Assembly: GCF_000255555.1 (NCBI RefSeq)
Contig: NZ_AGRW01000054.1
Location: forward strand, 248,001 to 312,000
Reading direction: 5' to 3'
Source of the DNA: Treponema saccharophilum DSM 2985
Lineage (GTDB): Bacteria > Spirochaetota > Spirochaetia > Treponematales > Treponemataceae
Length of the DNA: 64,000 nt
Made by a program: the position numbers and the translations under genes. Below are positions 8,349 through 17,340 of this stretch, piece by piece. The notes below the pieces were generated by a model that saw only the letters and a program-made list of their open reading frames with translations, was not told the origin of the DNA and did not search any database. The first letter of the stretch is position 1, and each line of letters starts with the position of its first letter.

Positions 8349-9509
8349 ATGGGTAAAAGGTCATTGAAAATAGCGTTTGCCGGTGGCGGAACCGGCGGTC
8401 ATATCTATCCGGGGCTGGCGATTGCCGACGAGCTGCGCGTCCTGGCTTCCGAGAAAGGCATTCCCGTCGAGCTCGACTGGTTCGGGAATTCGTCGGGGAT
8501 GGACAGGAATCTCGTCGAAAAATCAGGCTCCGTCGATACGTTCATAGGAATCCCGAGCGGAAAGCTCCGCAGGTATTTCTCGTTCAGGAATGTTCTGGAC
8601 GTGTTCAAAATCGGCGCGGGGTTCGTCGCCTCGTTCTTCCGCATGGTCCGGATGCGCCCGGACGTCCTGTTCTCGAAGGGCGGTTTTGTGAGCGTTCCCC
8701 CGTGCGTTGCGGCGTCTGTTCTCGGAATCCCCGTCCTGACGCACGAGTGCGATTTCACGCCGGGGCTTGCGACGCGGATAAATTCGCGTTTTGCGTCGCG
8801 GATTCTCGTTTCCTATGAGCAGACGAAGGAATTTTTGGGCGCCCGGCTTAGGGGGCGCGCCGTCGCGACGGGAAATCCTGTCCGCCCCGTTTTCTATGAA
8901 GGGGACGAAGCGGAGAACGCAAAGAACGGAAGGGAATTCATCTCGAAGGACGGGAAGCTGGACGCCGGAAAGCCGATTCTTCTCGTGCTCGGGGGAAGCC
9001 TCGGCGCTCACCAGCTCAATTCGCTTGTCGCCGAAAATCTCGGTTGGCTTTGCGAGCGGTTCAACGTCGTGCACCAGTGCGGCGCGAAGGATGCCGAATC
9101 GATGCCGCGCGGCCGCGACGGGTATTTCCTCTATCCCTTCATCTACAAAGAGATGCGCGACGTGATTTCCGCCGCCGATGTCGTTCTCTCGCGCGCCGGG
9201 GCGAATTCGATATGGGAATGCGCCGTTCTTGGGAAGCCGCTCGTCCTTGTCCCGCTGTGCGGCTCGGGCACGAGGGGCGACCAGGTCGATAACGCGCGGT
9301 TCTTCTCCGAGCGCGGGGCTGCGGAGGTTCTTCTTGGGGATGACGCCGATTCGGAGCATTTGAGGACGGCTCTTTCGTCGATGCTGGACGCGGAAAAACG
9401 CGCGAAAGCCGCCGAGGCGAGCCGCTCCCTTTCGCTCGGGACGATGGTTGACGGAAAAAGACCCGCTCGGCGGATTGCCGAGATGATTTTGGAGGAGGCA
9501 GGGCTTTGA
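8349..9509 (+). CDS. murG: UDP-N-acetylglucosamine transferase MurG
   Basis: MurG converts lipid I to lipid II at the inner face of the membrane. The 386-residue product opens with GKRSLKIAFAGGGTGGHIYP, containing the donor-binding GGTGGHxxP loop. GGSLGAHQLN lies in the second domain, and SRAGANSIWECAVLGKPLVL near residue 280 is the UDP-GlcNAc-binding signature. ATG 8349 was chosen because the longer frame would read through the terminator at 8258; ATG 8340 is an alternative, and no strong ribosome site is seen. The stop overlaps the cvpA start by one base. Confidence 0.93.
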   Translation: MGKRSLKIAFAGGGTGGHIYPGLAIADELRVLASEKGIPVELDWFGNSSGMDRNLVEKSGSVDTFIGIPSGKLRRYFSFRNVLDVFKIGAGFVASFFRMVRMRPDVLFSKGGFVSVPPCVAASVLGIPVLTHECDFTPGLATRINSRFASRILVSYEQTKEFLGARLRGRAVATGNPVRPVFYEGDEAENAKNGREFISKDGKLDAGKPILLVLGGSLGAHQLNSLVAENLGWLCERFNVVHQCGAKDAESMPRGRDGYFLYPFIYKEMRDVISAADVVLSRAGANSIWECAVLGKPLVLVPLCGSGTRGDQVDNARFFSERGAAEVLLGDDADSEHLRTALSSMLDAEKRAKAAEASRSLSLGTMVDGKRPARRIAEMILEEAGL

Positions 9510-9991
9510 TGATTTCTCTTCTCGACGTAATATTGGCCGTCGTCGTTTTTTACTTCGCGGTTTCTGCCGCGCGCAACGGGCTTCTCAAGGAAGTGTTCGG
9601 AAAGCTTGCCGTCATACTCGGCGTCGTGTTCGGCGTGTATTTTTGCGGGCTTCTCTCCCCGTATATCAGGAAGACCGTCGATTTCCCTATCCTCGACTAC
9701 ATTCTCGCCTTCATGCTTATATTTGCTGGTGTCTTCCTTCTGGTGAAAATCGTTCAGATAATACTCGGCGGTTTCTTGAAGGGCGAGATTCTCGGAAGCC
9801 TGAACCATGCGCTCGGCTTCTTCTTCGGATTTTTCGAGGGGATGATTATAGTCTGTTCCGTCCTGATAATCCTCAACGCGCAGCCGTGGGCCGATGTCTC
9901 GCGCCTCGTCGATAATTCCGGGCTCTGGCAGTTCCTTCGTCCCGCCCTCAGCCCGTCGGTCGAATTCGTGTCGTCGAGGATTGTGAAATGA
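9509..9991 (+). CDS. CvpA family membrane protein
   Basis: A 160-residue protein with four predicted membrane segments (about 1-22, 28-48, 63-85, 100-120) and the CvpA hallmarks LDVILAVVVFYFAVSAARNG and GFLKGEILGSLNHALG. CvpA proteins are linked to colicin V secretion and envelope stress; the molecular role is not defined. ATG 9509 shares its A with the murG stop codon, and GGAGGAGG lies about ten bases upstream. It overlaps the next gene by four bases, so the three genes form one translation-coupled unit. Confidence 0.85.
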   Translation: MISLLDVILAVVVFYFAVSAARNGLLKEVFGKLAVILGVVFGVYFCGLLSPYIRKTVDFPILDYILAFMLIFAGVFLLVKIVQIILGGFLKGEILGSLNHALGFFFGFFEGMIIVCSVLIILNAQPWADVSRLVDNSGLWQFLRPALSPSVEFVSSRIVK

Positions 9992-11139
9992 GCAAAGTCC
10001 TGGCCCAGGACGCCTACGAGCTCGTCCTTTCTGATTTGCATGGCGGAAGCCTTCCGGGCGCGCTTCTTTTTTCCGGGAAGGAGTTCTCGGGGAAGCTCAC
10101 CGCCGCGCTTGACGTCGCGGACGCGATGTTCGGGGGGCGTTCGTTCTGGCAGGGAAGCCCGGATTTTCTTCTTTTGGGGCACCGCGACTGCTGCCTTGAG
10201 ATTGCCGCGTTCGCGCGCCGCCTTGAGTCGTCTCCGGGAGGGGAATCGCTTTCGCTATTCCTCGATTCCGTGAGAAAGCTCTCGCTGCGGTTCTCCCAGG
10301 TGCTTTGGGACGGCGACGACAGCGCCAAGAAATTCGCGCAGGTCCTCGAGGAGCTGGACGGCGACGTCGGCGCGCTGAAAAGCCAGAGCGACCCGGAGAA
10401 AATCGGAAAGCTCTGCGCCTCGATACTGAAGTCGTGCGAGAAGCTCGAGGGGGATTTCCTCTACGAGTCCGTTCCGATTGACCAGATTCGCAACATGGCA
10501 TCATGGGCGCATGACAGGCCGAATTTCACGAAGAAAGTCGTCGTAATCGAGAACGCGGAGCTGATGCTCGAGTCCGCGCGGAATTCTCTCCTGAAGATTC
10601 TCGAGGAGCCGCCGCGCGATGTGCTTTTCATCCTTACGACGTCGAACAGGGGGGCGGTGATGCAGACGATACTTTCCCGGGTGAGGACGTACCAGTTCAC
10701 TGAGAGGGCTGCTTCCGTCGAGTCTGAGATTCTGTCGTCGGTGTTCGGCGTCGAGGGGATGACGGGCATCGCCGATTACGTACGCTCGTTCCTGCCCGTC
10801 GCGCCTTCCGCGGTCAGGGAAATCGCGTCGCGGTATTACGGGGCAGTCTGCGCGGGGCAGATTCCGTCGGCGTCGTCCGTCGTCGACTCGTGCGCGAAAT
10901 TCAAGCCGCGTTTTCTTTTCAGCATGTTCCTCAAGGGGATAATGGATTCGTGCGGGAATTTCGCCCGCTCTCCGCGCCTTTCCGCGGTCGCGTTCGAGAA
11001 CGCGCGCTGCGTCAGGGAGTGCTGGAATGCGGTGTCTGTCTACAACCAGTCTCCGCTCGCGGCGATAGAGCACCTCACGAAGGAACTGTCGCTCGTGCAG
11101 CGCATAATGAGGCCTTATGACGGAGGTTCGGATGGCTGA
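9988..11139 (+). CDS. holB: DNA polymerase III subunit delta-prime-like (HolB)
   Basis: A 383-residue clamp-loader-type AAA+ protein. The ARNSLLKILEEPP segment and the sensor-1/SRC-like block LTTSNRGAVMQTILSRVR are the delta-prime/DnaX signature. The P-loop position near the N-terminus reads LLFSGKEFSGKLTAALDVAD, a degenerate form, and no Zn-binding Cys cluster is seen. Both fit a non-hydrolysing delta-prime rather than the tau/gamma ATPase. An insertion of about 60 residues (75-140) follows the first strand. The start overlaps cvpA and the end overlaps the kinase region, consistent with an operon. Confidence 0.85.
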   Translation: MSKVLAQDAYELVLSDLHGGSLPGALLFSGKEFSGKLTAALDVADAMFGGRSFWQGSPDFLLLGHRDCCLEIAAFARRLESSPGGESLSLFLDSVRKLSLRFSQVLWDGDDSAKKFAQVLEELDGDVGALKSQSDPEKIGKLCASILKSCEKLEGDFLYESVPIDQIRNMASWAHDRPNFTKKVVVIENAELMLESARNSLLKILEEPPRDVLFILTTSNRGAVMQTILSRVRTYQFTERAASVESEILSSVFGVEGMTGIADYVRSFLPVAPSAVREIASRYYGAVCAGQIPSASSVVDSCAKFKPRFLFSMFLKGIMDSCGNFARSPRLSAVAFENARCVRECWNAVSVYNQSPLAAIEHLTKELSLVQRIMRPYDGGSDG

Positions 11140-12343
11140 GATATCAAGGAGGCTCGCGCGGAAGCTCGACAAGCTTACCCTTCCGCAGGTGCGCGAGGTG
11201 CTCGAGGAGTCGTGCGGAAAGATAGACATGATGGAGTCGGTTTTCCAGTCCGTTGGGACGGGGCTTGTGATTGTCGACTGCCAGCGGAATTCGTTCCGCG
11301 TCCTCATGGTCAACAAGGCGGCGGAGCGGTTCGTCCCGTTCGTGCAGAAGATGGACGGGCTTCCCGTCTGGGACTGCGTGACGGATAAGGGCGTCTCCAC
11401 GTTCCTTCGCGACAACATCGGAAGCGGCAGGACGAACGTGAGCGACGAATTCACGATGACGACGCCGGGCGGTTCCGTCAGGTTCGTTGTCGTCTCGATT
11501 TCCCCGTTCATAACGGACGCGCGCGACGGCCTGATAGGCTCGATTGTGCGCATCGACGACGTCACCGAGCGCAGGAACCAGGAGATTCTCCTGCACCGGA
11601 TGGAGTCTTTGGCGAGCCTCACGAACGTTGCCGCAAGCGTCGCGCACGAGATTAAGAATCCGCTCGGGGCGATTTCGATTCACATACAGCTCATGCAGAA
11701 AGCGATACGGAAGAAGCGCGCCGGCGACGGGATGCTTCCCGACCCGAAATTCGCCGAGGATTACCTCGACGTCGTGAATTCGGAGATTGAGCGGCTCAAC
11801 AAAATCGTCGTCGATTTTCTGATGGCGGTGCGGCCGCTTTCCGTGCGGATGGAGCTTTCCGAGCCGAACGCGCTCCTCTCCGAATTCGTCTCGTTCTTCG
11901 CCCCGGAATTCAGCGCGAGCGGTATTGGCGTGAGGACGGAGTTCTGCGAGAAATGCCCGCGGATTCTGCTTGACGGGAAGCTTTTCCGCGAGATTTTCGT
12001 CAATATGGCGCAGAACGCTATTTCGGCGATAAATTCCCGCTTTCCCGACGGTCATGGCGGGCTGTTCGGCGTATCGACAACATGCGACGGGGATTCGTTC
12101 GTCGTGCGCTTCTCCGACAACGGCTGCGGCATGGACGGCGAGACATGCGCGCGCGTCTTCGAGCCGTACTTCACGACGAAGGCGGACGGGACGGGGCTCG
12201 GGATGGCGATGGTCTACAAGATAATCAAGGAATTCGGCGGCGACATACGCGTCGATTCGGTTCAGGGGGAGGGGACGGAGTTCGTCGTGACGCTTCCCGT
12301 TCCCCAGAAGGACAAGCGTCTCCTGTCGTATAAGGCGGAATGA
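11132..12343 (+). CDS. Soluble PAS histidine kinase (NtrB/AtoS type)
   Basis: A 403-residue sensor kinase without membrane segments. A PAS domain spans about 30-145. The HisKA motif VAHEIKNPLGAISIHIQLM has the phospho-accepting His at about 172. The HATPase domain shows NAISAIN (N box), FSDNGCGMDGE (G1) and GTGLGMAMV (G2). ATG 11132 is preferred over the in-frame ATG at 11117 because GGAGG at 11121-11125 sits correctly for it. It is followed after 26 bp by an NtrC-like regulator, almost certainly its partner. The signal sensed by the PAS domain cannot be told from sequence. Confidence 0.9.
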   Translation: MAEISRRLARKLDKLTLPQVREVLEESCGKIDMMESVFQSVGTGLVIVDCQRNSFRVLMVNKAAERFVPFVQKMDGLPVWDCVTDKGVSTFLRDNIGSGRTNVSDEFTMTTPGGSVRFVVVSISPFITDARDGLIGSIVRIDDVTERRNQEILLHRMESLASLTNVAASVAHEIKNPLGAISIHIQLMQKAIRKKRAGDGMLPDPKFAEDYLDVVNSEIERLNKIVVDFLMAVRPLSVRMELSEPNALLSEFVSFFAPEFSASGIGVRTEFCEKCPRILLDGKLFREIFVNMAQNAISAINSRFPDGHGGLFGVSTTCDGDSFVVRFSDNGCGMDGETCARVFEPYFTTKADGTGLGMAMVYKIIKEFGGDIRVDSVQGEGTEFVVTLPVPQKDKRLLSYKAE

Positions 12344-12369
12344 CGGCTTCCTTTTTTTGTGGGGTATGA

Positions 12370-13722
12370 ATGAAATTCACGATTCTGATTGTTGACGACG
12401 AGAAGAACATCCGTGAGGGGCTTGCGGCGGACTTCGAGATGGACGGTTACGCGGTGCGCCTTGCCGAGAACGGGCGGGATGCGCTTGGGCAGATTTCGCG
12501 GGGCGATATCGACCTCGTGATAACGGACCTCAGGATGCCGGGGGGCGTCTCGGGCGAGGACGTCCTTCGCCACGTGACGGCGGAGACTCCGGGAATTCCC
12601 GTAATCGTCCTTACTGGGCACGGCTCAATCGATGCCGCTGTCCAGGCGATGCATGACGGCGCGTACGATTTCCTGACGAAGCCGCTCAACCTTGAGCAGC
12701 TTGAGATGATTGTCAAGCGCGCGCTTGAGGGGCGCGAGCTGAGCCTCAAGCACCAGCAGCTTCTGAGCGAGGTCAGCTCGGAGCGCGGTGTCGATTCCGT
12801 CGTCGGCAAGAGCGCGGCGATGCAGCGCGTGATGATGCTCGTCCGGAAAGTTGCCGATGCGCGGATAAGCGTCCTCATTACTGGCGAGAGCGGCGTCGGA
12901 AAGAACGTCGTCGCCAACGCCATCCACAGCCTTTCGGCGCGGCACGACAACGCCCTCATAACCGTCCATTGCGCGGCGTTGAGCGAGAGCCTTCTCGAGA
13001 GCGAGCTTTTCGGCCACGAGAAGGGCGCGTTCACGGGAGCCGAGAGCCTCCACAAGGGGAAATTCGAGCTCGCGCACGGCGGGACTATTTTCCTCGACGA
13101 GATTGGCGAGATAAGCCAGAGCGTGCAGGTGAAGCTCCTCCGCGTCCTTCAGGAACGGAAATTCGAGCGCGTGGGCGGGGAGCAGACGATTGAGGTCGAT
13201 GTCCGCATCATCGCGGCGACGAACAGGAACCTTGAGGAGGAGGTGAAAGCCGGGCGGTTCCGCGAGGATTTGTTCTTCCGCCTGAACGGTATACGGATTG
13301 AGGTTCCGCCGCTCCGGGAACGGAAGGACGACATTCCGCTCCTTATGAATTCGTTCCTCACCAAATTCAACAAGGACAACAACAAGTCGATAAAAGGATT
13401 CGATTCGCGCGCGCGGACGGCGATATACAAGTACGACTGGCCCGGAAATATCAGGGAGCTTGAGCATTGCGTCGAAAGCTCAGTCGTCATGGCATCGGGC
13501 GACGAGATTACCGTCGACGACCTTCCGCCGACGGTGAGCCGCGCGTCTTCGTCATCCGTCATGTCGATTCCGCTCGGCATCACCCTTTCCGAGGCGGAGC
13601 GGATTGTGATAGAGCAGAACCTCGCCGCGAACAAGGGAAACAAGTCGAAGACGGCGGACATCCTCGGAATCGGGCGGAAAACGCTCCACCGGAAGCTTTC
13701 CGAGTACGGGCTCGACGACTGA
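12370..13722 (+). CDS. Sigma-54-dependent response regulator (NtrC family)
   Basis: A 450-residue regulator. The receiver domain (1-120) has the acidic DD pair at 9-10 and phospho-acceptor Asp53 in VITDLRMPGG. The AAA+ domain has Walker A GESGVGKN, the sigma-54-contacting GAFTGA motif, Walker B GGTIFLDEIGE and an arginine-finger region FREDLFFRLNGIRIEVPPLR. The C-terminal Fis-type HTH is NKSKTADILGIGRKTLHRKL. All elements needed for phosphorylation-dependent activation of sigma-54 promoters are present. It is paired with the kinase just upstream. Target genes are unknown; no obvious -24/-12 promoter was spotted nearby. Confidence 0.93.
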   Translation: MKFTILIVDDEKNIREGLAADFEMDGYAVRLAENGRDALGQISRGDIDLVITDLRMPGGVSGEDVLRHVTAETPGIPVIVLTGHGSIDAAVQAMHDGAYDFLTKPLNLEQLEMIVKRALEGRELSLKHQQLLSEVSSERGVDSVVGKSAAMQRVMMLVRKVADARISVLITGESGVGKNVVANAIHSLSARHDNALITVHCAALSESLLESELFGHEKGAFTGAESLHKGKFELAHGGTIFLDEIGEISQSVQVKLLRVLQERKFERVGGEQTIEVDVRIIAATNRNLEEEVKAGRFREDLFFRLNGIRIEVPPLRERKDDIPLLMNSFLTKFNKDNNKSIKGFDSRARTAIYKYDWPGNIRELEHCVESSVVMASGDEITVDDLPPTVSRASSSSVMSIPLGITLSEAERIVIEQNLAANKGNKSKTADILGIGRKTLHRKLSEYGLDD

Positions 13723-13727
13723 TTCGG

Positions 13728-14219
13728 TCATCTGGCGACGAACCACCACTCGACGATTTCCCATGCGTTGTTTATCGTGAGCGTGTTCGATTTCGCCTGC
13801 TCAAGGTACGGCGTGTTCTGCCATTTGTCGGGGTGGTAGTAGAGCAGTTTTTCCCTGTAAATCTTCTTCGCCTCGTCGAAGTCCGCGTTCGTCGGGATTC
13901 CGAGCGTGTTGAGCGCCGTCAGGACGTTCTGCGGGATTACGAGCTGCGAGAATTTGTATATCTGCACCCGCGGCTCCGTCTTCGCCGCCTCCTGCGCCAT
14001 CTTCGCGAACTGCGCGAAATCGAACGCCCGCGCCTTTGTCTTGGCGCTCCCGGCGCCGCCGGCAAACTGCGCGAAGCTGAACGACTTTGCCTTTGCCTTG
14101 TCATCCGAGCTGAGCCTCGTTACCGTCGGGTCTTCTTCCTTCTGCTCCCTTTCGGGGCCTCTTTCGGATTTGGCGATGGCCTCGCTGAGCAAATCGCCGA
14201 ATTTTTCGTAGAAATCCAT
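13728..14219 (-). CDS. J-domain protein
   Basis: A 163-residue protein whose C-terminal 65 residues form a DnaJ-type J domain, including KIYREKLLYYHPDKW with the HPD tripeptide needed to stimulate Hsp70. The N-terminal half is charged, Ala/Lys-rich and probably disordered, with a repeated KAxxFxFAQFA segment. There is no zinc-finger or C-terminal DnaJ domain, so it is a class C co-chaperone. It is convergent with the NtrC-like gene, only five bases apart, and is followed upstream by a strong bidirectional terminator. Confidence 0.8.
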   Translation of the reverse strand: MDFYEKFGDLLSEAIAKSERGPEREQKEEDPTVTRLSSDDKAKAKSFSFAQFAGGAGSAKTKARAFDFAQFAKMAQEAAKTEPRVQIYKFSQLVIPQNVLTALNTLGIPTNADFDEAKKIYREKLLYYHPDKWQNTPYLEQAKSNTLTINNAWEIVEWWFVAR

Positions 14220-14276
14220 ATCAGGTTGTGAACTGCTCCGTGGGGTAAAACCTGTTTCTTGCAGGCGGAATAAAAA

Positions 14277-14323
14277 ATGCCCGCCTCCGGCTCCATGCTT
14301 TTCCGGAAGCCGAAGGCGGGCAT
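14277..14323. terminator. Bidirectional hairpin between J-protein and glgC
   Basis: An extended stem pairs ATGCCCGCCT-CGGCT with its complement around an eight-base loop. It is flanked by A-runs on the left and T-rich sequence on the right. It lies downstream of glgC and upstream of the J-domain gene, both on the minus strand, so it mainly ends glgC transcription. Confidence 0.65.
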
Positions 14324-14342
14324 GTCCTTTTTCGTTTTGTCG

Positions 14343-15629
14343 TCAGATTACTGTTCCTGCCGGTATGACGGAGCCTTTCCTGATGACGATTATTCCGTCA
14401 GCGCTGTAGAAGAGACCGTGGTCACCGTCCGGGTATTTGTTTCCGTCGACGTTGATTCTGCAATTGTCTCCGATTGCGGCGTTTTTGTCGATAATGGTCT
14501 GCGCAATCTTGCAGTTTTTTCCGATTCCGAGGTTCGGGCGTCCCTCCTTCTCGTTTTTCTCCTTCTGCTCCTTCGTCTCGTACCAGTCGGCTCCCATCAT
14601 GACGACGCCGTCAAGGTCTGTTCCGACCTCGAGTATCGAGCGGACTCCGACGACCGACCTCTTGAGCTTCGCCTTGGAGATGATGCATCCCTCGGAGGTG
14701 AGGCTGTTCTCGATGAGCGCGTCGTTGATTTTCGATGTCGGGAGAAAGCGCATGTGCGTGTAGATTGGCTTTTCCGCGTCGTAGAAATCGAACTCCGGGT
14801 CGTAGTTCGTGAGCGCCAGCGTCGCCTCGTAGAACGAGCGTATCGTTCCGATGTCCTCCCAATATCCGTCGAATATGTACGAGTTGACCTTCTTCGTCTT
14901 TATCGACATCGGGATTATCTCTTTTCCGAAGTCGGTGTACTCGTTGTTGAGCGCCTCCTCCATCGCCTCCGCGTTGAAGATGTAGATTCCCATCGAAGCC
15001 AGATATTCCTTTTCCGGGGGCAAGTCCCCGCGCGACGATTCGGGAATCTTCCAGTCGGAGATGTCCTTGTCCTTTGCGGGCTTCTCTTGGAACGCCGTTA
15101 TCCGCCTGTCCTTGTCAATCTGCATGATGCCGAAGCCCGAGGCGTCGCGCCTGTTTACTGCCGTGGTCGCAATCGTGATGTCCGCGCCGCTCTTTATGTG
15201 GCTGTCCATGAACGCCTTGAGGTCCATGCGGTAGAGCTGGTCTCCCGAAAGGATGATGTAGTGGGTCGGTTTCTGCGAGCGGAAATGGCTCATGTTCTTC
15301 CGTACCGCGTCCGCCGTTCCCTCGAACCATCCCGAGTGCTCGAGCGTCTGCTCGGCGGCGAGTATCTCGACGAATCCCTTCGAGAACCGGTCGAAGTTGT
15401 ACGAATTCGTTATGTGGTGGTGGAGCGACGCCGAGTTGAACTGCGTCAGAAGGTATATTTTCCTGTATCCTGAATTTATGCAGTTTGAGATGGGAATGTC
15501 GACAATCCTGTATTTTCCCCCGAACGGAACCGCCGGTTTCGACCTTACTTGCGTCAGCGGATAAAGCCTCGTTCCCTTTCCTCCTCCGAGGATGATTGCG
15601 AGCACGCGAGGTTCGTTTTTTTCTGCCAT
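14343..15629 (-). CDS. glgC: Glucose-1-phosphate adenylyltransferase
   Basis: Makes ADP-glucose for glycogen synthesis. The 428-residue product starts with the nucleotidyltransferase signature IILGGGKGTRLYPLTQVRSK, then KPAVPFGGKYRIVDIPISNC, and contains the ASMGIYIF and EDIGTIRSFYEA blocks. The C-terminal third is a left-handed beta-helix (GKNCKIAQTIIDKNAAIGD), where allosteric effectors bind in this family. Length is standard. A clear ribosome site (AGGAGAAA) precedes the start. No other glg gene is in the window, so it is a stand-alone unit here. Confidence 0.95.
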   Translation of the reverse strand: MAEKNEPRVLAIILGGGKGTRLYPLTQVRSKPAVPFGGKYRIVDIPISNCINSGYRKIYLLTQFNSASLHHHITNSYNFDRFSKGFVEILAAEQTLEHSGWFEGTADAVRKNMSHFRSQKPTHYIILSGDQLYRMDLKAFMDSHIKSGADITIATTAVNRRDASGFGIMQIDKDRRITAFQEKPAKDKDISDWKIPESSRGDLPPEKEYLASMGIYIFNAEAMEEALNNEYTDFGKEIIPMSIKTKKVNSYIFDGYWEDIGTIRSFYEATLALTNYDPEFDFYDAEKPIYTHMRFLPTSKINDALIENSLTSEGCIISKAKLKRSVVGVRSILEVGTDLDGVVMMGADWYETKEQKEKNEKEGRPNLGIGKNCKIAQTIIDKNAAIGDNCRINVDGNKYPDGDHGLFYSADGIIVIRKGSVIPAGTVI

Positions 15630-15731
15630 TTTTTTCTCCTTTCATTAAATGTTCTTTTTCGTTAAGCTTTAAAATCATAACTCTGAACGTTTGAGATTGC
15701 AAATTATTTTAATATTATGGAGGCGCGGCGG

Positions 15732-16373
15732 ATGGCCTACAGGATTGCCGTCGATTTTGGAAGGGAGCCGTCTCTGTGCGGCTCGAAACTTGGCGGGGTG
15801 CCGTATTGGGATTCCCATTCCGTCGATGAGTATCCGCGCGATTGCGCCGGCTCGATGATGATTCTCCTCGCGCAGGTGAATTTGTCGGATTTTCCCGTCG
15901 ACGAGATTCCCGGCGGCGGGCTGCTCCAGTTCTTCATTTCCGCGGAGGGCGGAAGCTACGGGGCCGACTTCTCCTCGCCCGAGGCGCAGACCGTCCAGTC
16001 CGGGTTCCGCGTCGTCAGGCATCTGTCTGTTGACCCGTCCGTTACGCGCGCGTCGCTGTCGGCTTCCGGCATCCCGTGCGGAACGGCTTCATGCGGTTTT
16101 CCGACTCCCGTGCTCGAGGAGCGGGCGCTCACGGTTTTCCGCAATTCCCGTCCGTGCGGCGGCAGCGGAATCCTCGTCGATGCCGAATTCACGGGTGATG
16201 ACCCGCGCCGGGGGAAGCTTCTTTCCCGCTACGGCTCCGTCCTCCTCCAGCTCGATTCCGTTGACGGCGCGATAATGTGGGGCGACTGCGGTACGGGGGC
16301 TTTCTTCATCGGCGAGGAAAATCTCCGTGCAGGGAATTTCTCCGACGTGCTCTACAATTGGGACTGCTGCTAG
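15732..16373 (+). CDS. DUF1963 (YwqG-like) family protein
   Basis: A 213-residue protein with the DUF1963 pattern: GSKLGGVPYW near residue 20, LAQVNLSDFP near 45, GGGLLQFFIS near 58, and SVDGAIMWGDCGTGAFFI near the C-terminus. Members are cytosolic and of unknown biochemical role. ATG 15732 is preferred over ATG 15717 because the upstream codon's own GGAGG (15719-15723) is well placed as ribosome site for 15732. The stop is nine bases before the next gene's start, indicating co-transcription. Confidence 0.75.
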   Translation: MAYRIAVDFGREPSLCGSKLGGVPYWDSHSVDEYPRDCAGSMMILLAQVNLSDFPVDEIPGGGLLQFFISAEGGSYGADFSSPEAQTVQSGFRVVRHLSVDPSVTRASLSASGIPCGTASCGFPTPVLEERALTVFRNSRPCGGSGILVDAEFTGDDPRRGKLLSRYGSVLLQLDSVDGAIMWGDCGTGAFFIGEENLRAGNFSDVLYNWDCC

Positions 16374-16381
16374 GAGTGTGT

Positions 16382-17251
16382 ATGCGCCGACGCCTTTTTT
16401 TTCGACTGGCCGTTTTTTTCCTGCTCTTCTCCGTTTCCCGCTCGCTTTCCTCCGCAGAGGCGATTTCGCCGTACACGAAAGGGAAAATCGGCGAATTCAT
16501 GGACCTTCGCGTGAGAATCAGGAGCACTTCGAGCGATTCCGAAGCCGTCGCAATAATTTCGGCGGCGGAGGACGAGGCTCTCGGCGGGCTTTTGGGAAAA
16601 GCCGCGGACATGGAGCAGGAGACGTGCATATTGCGGAGCATGTATCTCGTCGAGCGGCATGAGCATCTCCTCGCCGCGAAGAACAGGGATGCGCTCCGCA
16701 AGCTGATGAAAAGCCAGATGTCGCGGAACGTCGCGTGCCTTGAGGAGCGGCTCAAGTCCGGGGCGGAAATCAGCAGCTGGCTCTACCTGTATTGCGGCGA
16801 CATCACCTCGTATTACATGACGCGCTCCATCCCCGCAACTCTCCTCTACGGGCTTCGCGTCAAGGCATGGTATGAGGGCGCCGTGGCGCTGTCGCCGAAG
16901 ATGACGCTCGCGAACGTGAGCCTCGGGAACTGGTATTTCTACGCCCCGCCTCCGTTCGGGAGCAGGAAGAAGAGCGAGCGGTGCTACAAGGCTGCCGTCG
17001 AGGGGGCTGAGGCGGACGGGGAGAAGTACCTCGCGTACCAGTTCCTGTCGCAGCTGTATTTCGAGATGGGGAACGCGTCCGAGTCGGCCGCGTGCATCGA
17101 CAAGGCGGCCTCGCTCGGGCTCGGGACTGCCGAGCTCGACGCCATGAGGGAGCTGAACGGGAAGGGGATTTCCCTTTTCGCGCACAACAGGAACCGCGTC
17201 GGCATCGACGAGGATATTCCCGAGGACGCGAAGGAGGCGGACGACAGATGA
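16382..17251 (+). CDS. Exported TPR-like protein
   Basis: A 289-residue protein with a basic N-terminus and hydrophobic core (RRRLFFRLAVFFLLFSVSRS), a signal peptide ending about residue 24, and an all-helical remainder. Helix pairs such as YLAYQFLSQLYFEMGNASESAACIDKAASLG look like tetratricopeptide repeats. The start has TAGGAG at 16371-16376. A longer upstream frame overlaps the DUF1963 gene and is discarded. It sits directly before flgF, but a flagellar-type promoter separates them. No known partner; a periplasmic scaffold role is only inference. Confidence 0.7.
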   Translation: MRRRLFFRLAVFFLLFSVSRSLSSAEAISPYTKGKIGEFMDLRVRIRSTSSDSEAVAIISAAEDEALGGLLGKAADMEQETCILRSMYLVERHEHLLAAKNRDALRKLMKSQMSRNVACLEERLKSGAEISSWLYLYCGDITSYYMTRSIPATLLYGLRVKAWYEGAVALSPKMTLANVSLGNWYFYAPPPFGSRKKSERCYKAAVEGAEADGEKYLAYQFLSQLYFEMGNASESAACIDKAASLGLGTAELDAMRELNGKGISLFAHNRNRVGIDEDIPEDAKEADDR

Positions 17252-17266
17252 TTCCCTCCAATAGGT

Positions 17267-17293
17267 TTAATAATTCCGTAAAATTTCCGATAA
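17267..17293 (+). promoter_or_regulatory. Candidate sigma-28 promoter of flgFG
   Basis: TTAA at 17267-17270, 15-base spacer, TCCGATAA at 17286-17293. This closely resembles the flagellar consensus TAAA-15-GCCGATAA. A partner 6-base inverted repeat (CCGATA...TATCGG) covers the -10 and transcript start, which might be an operator. Confidence 0.55.
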
Positions 17294-17340
17294 TCATATC
17301 GTAGCGTAAGGCGACTATCGGACAAAATCGAGGTGAATAT

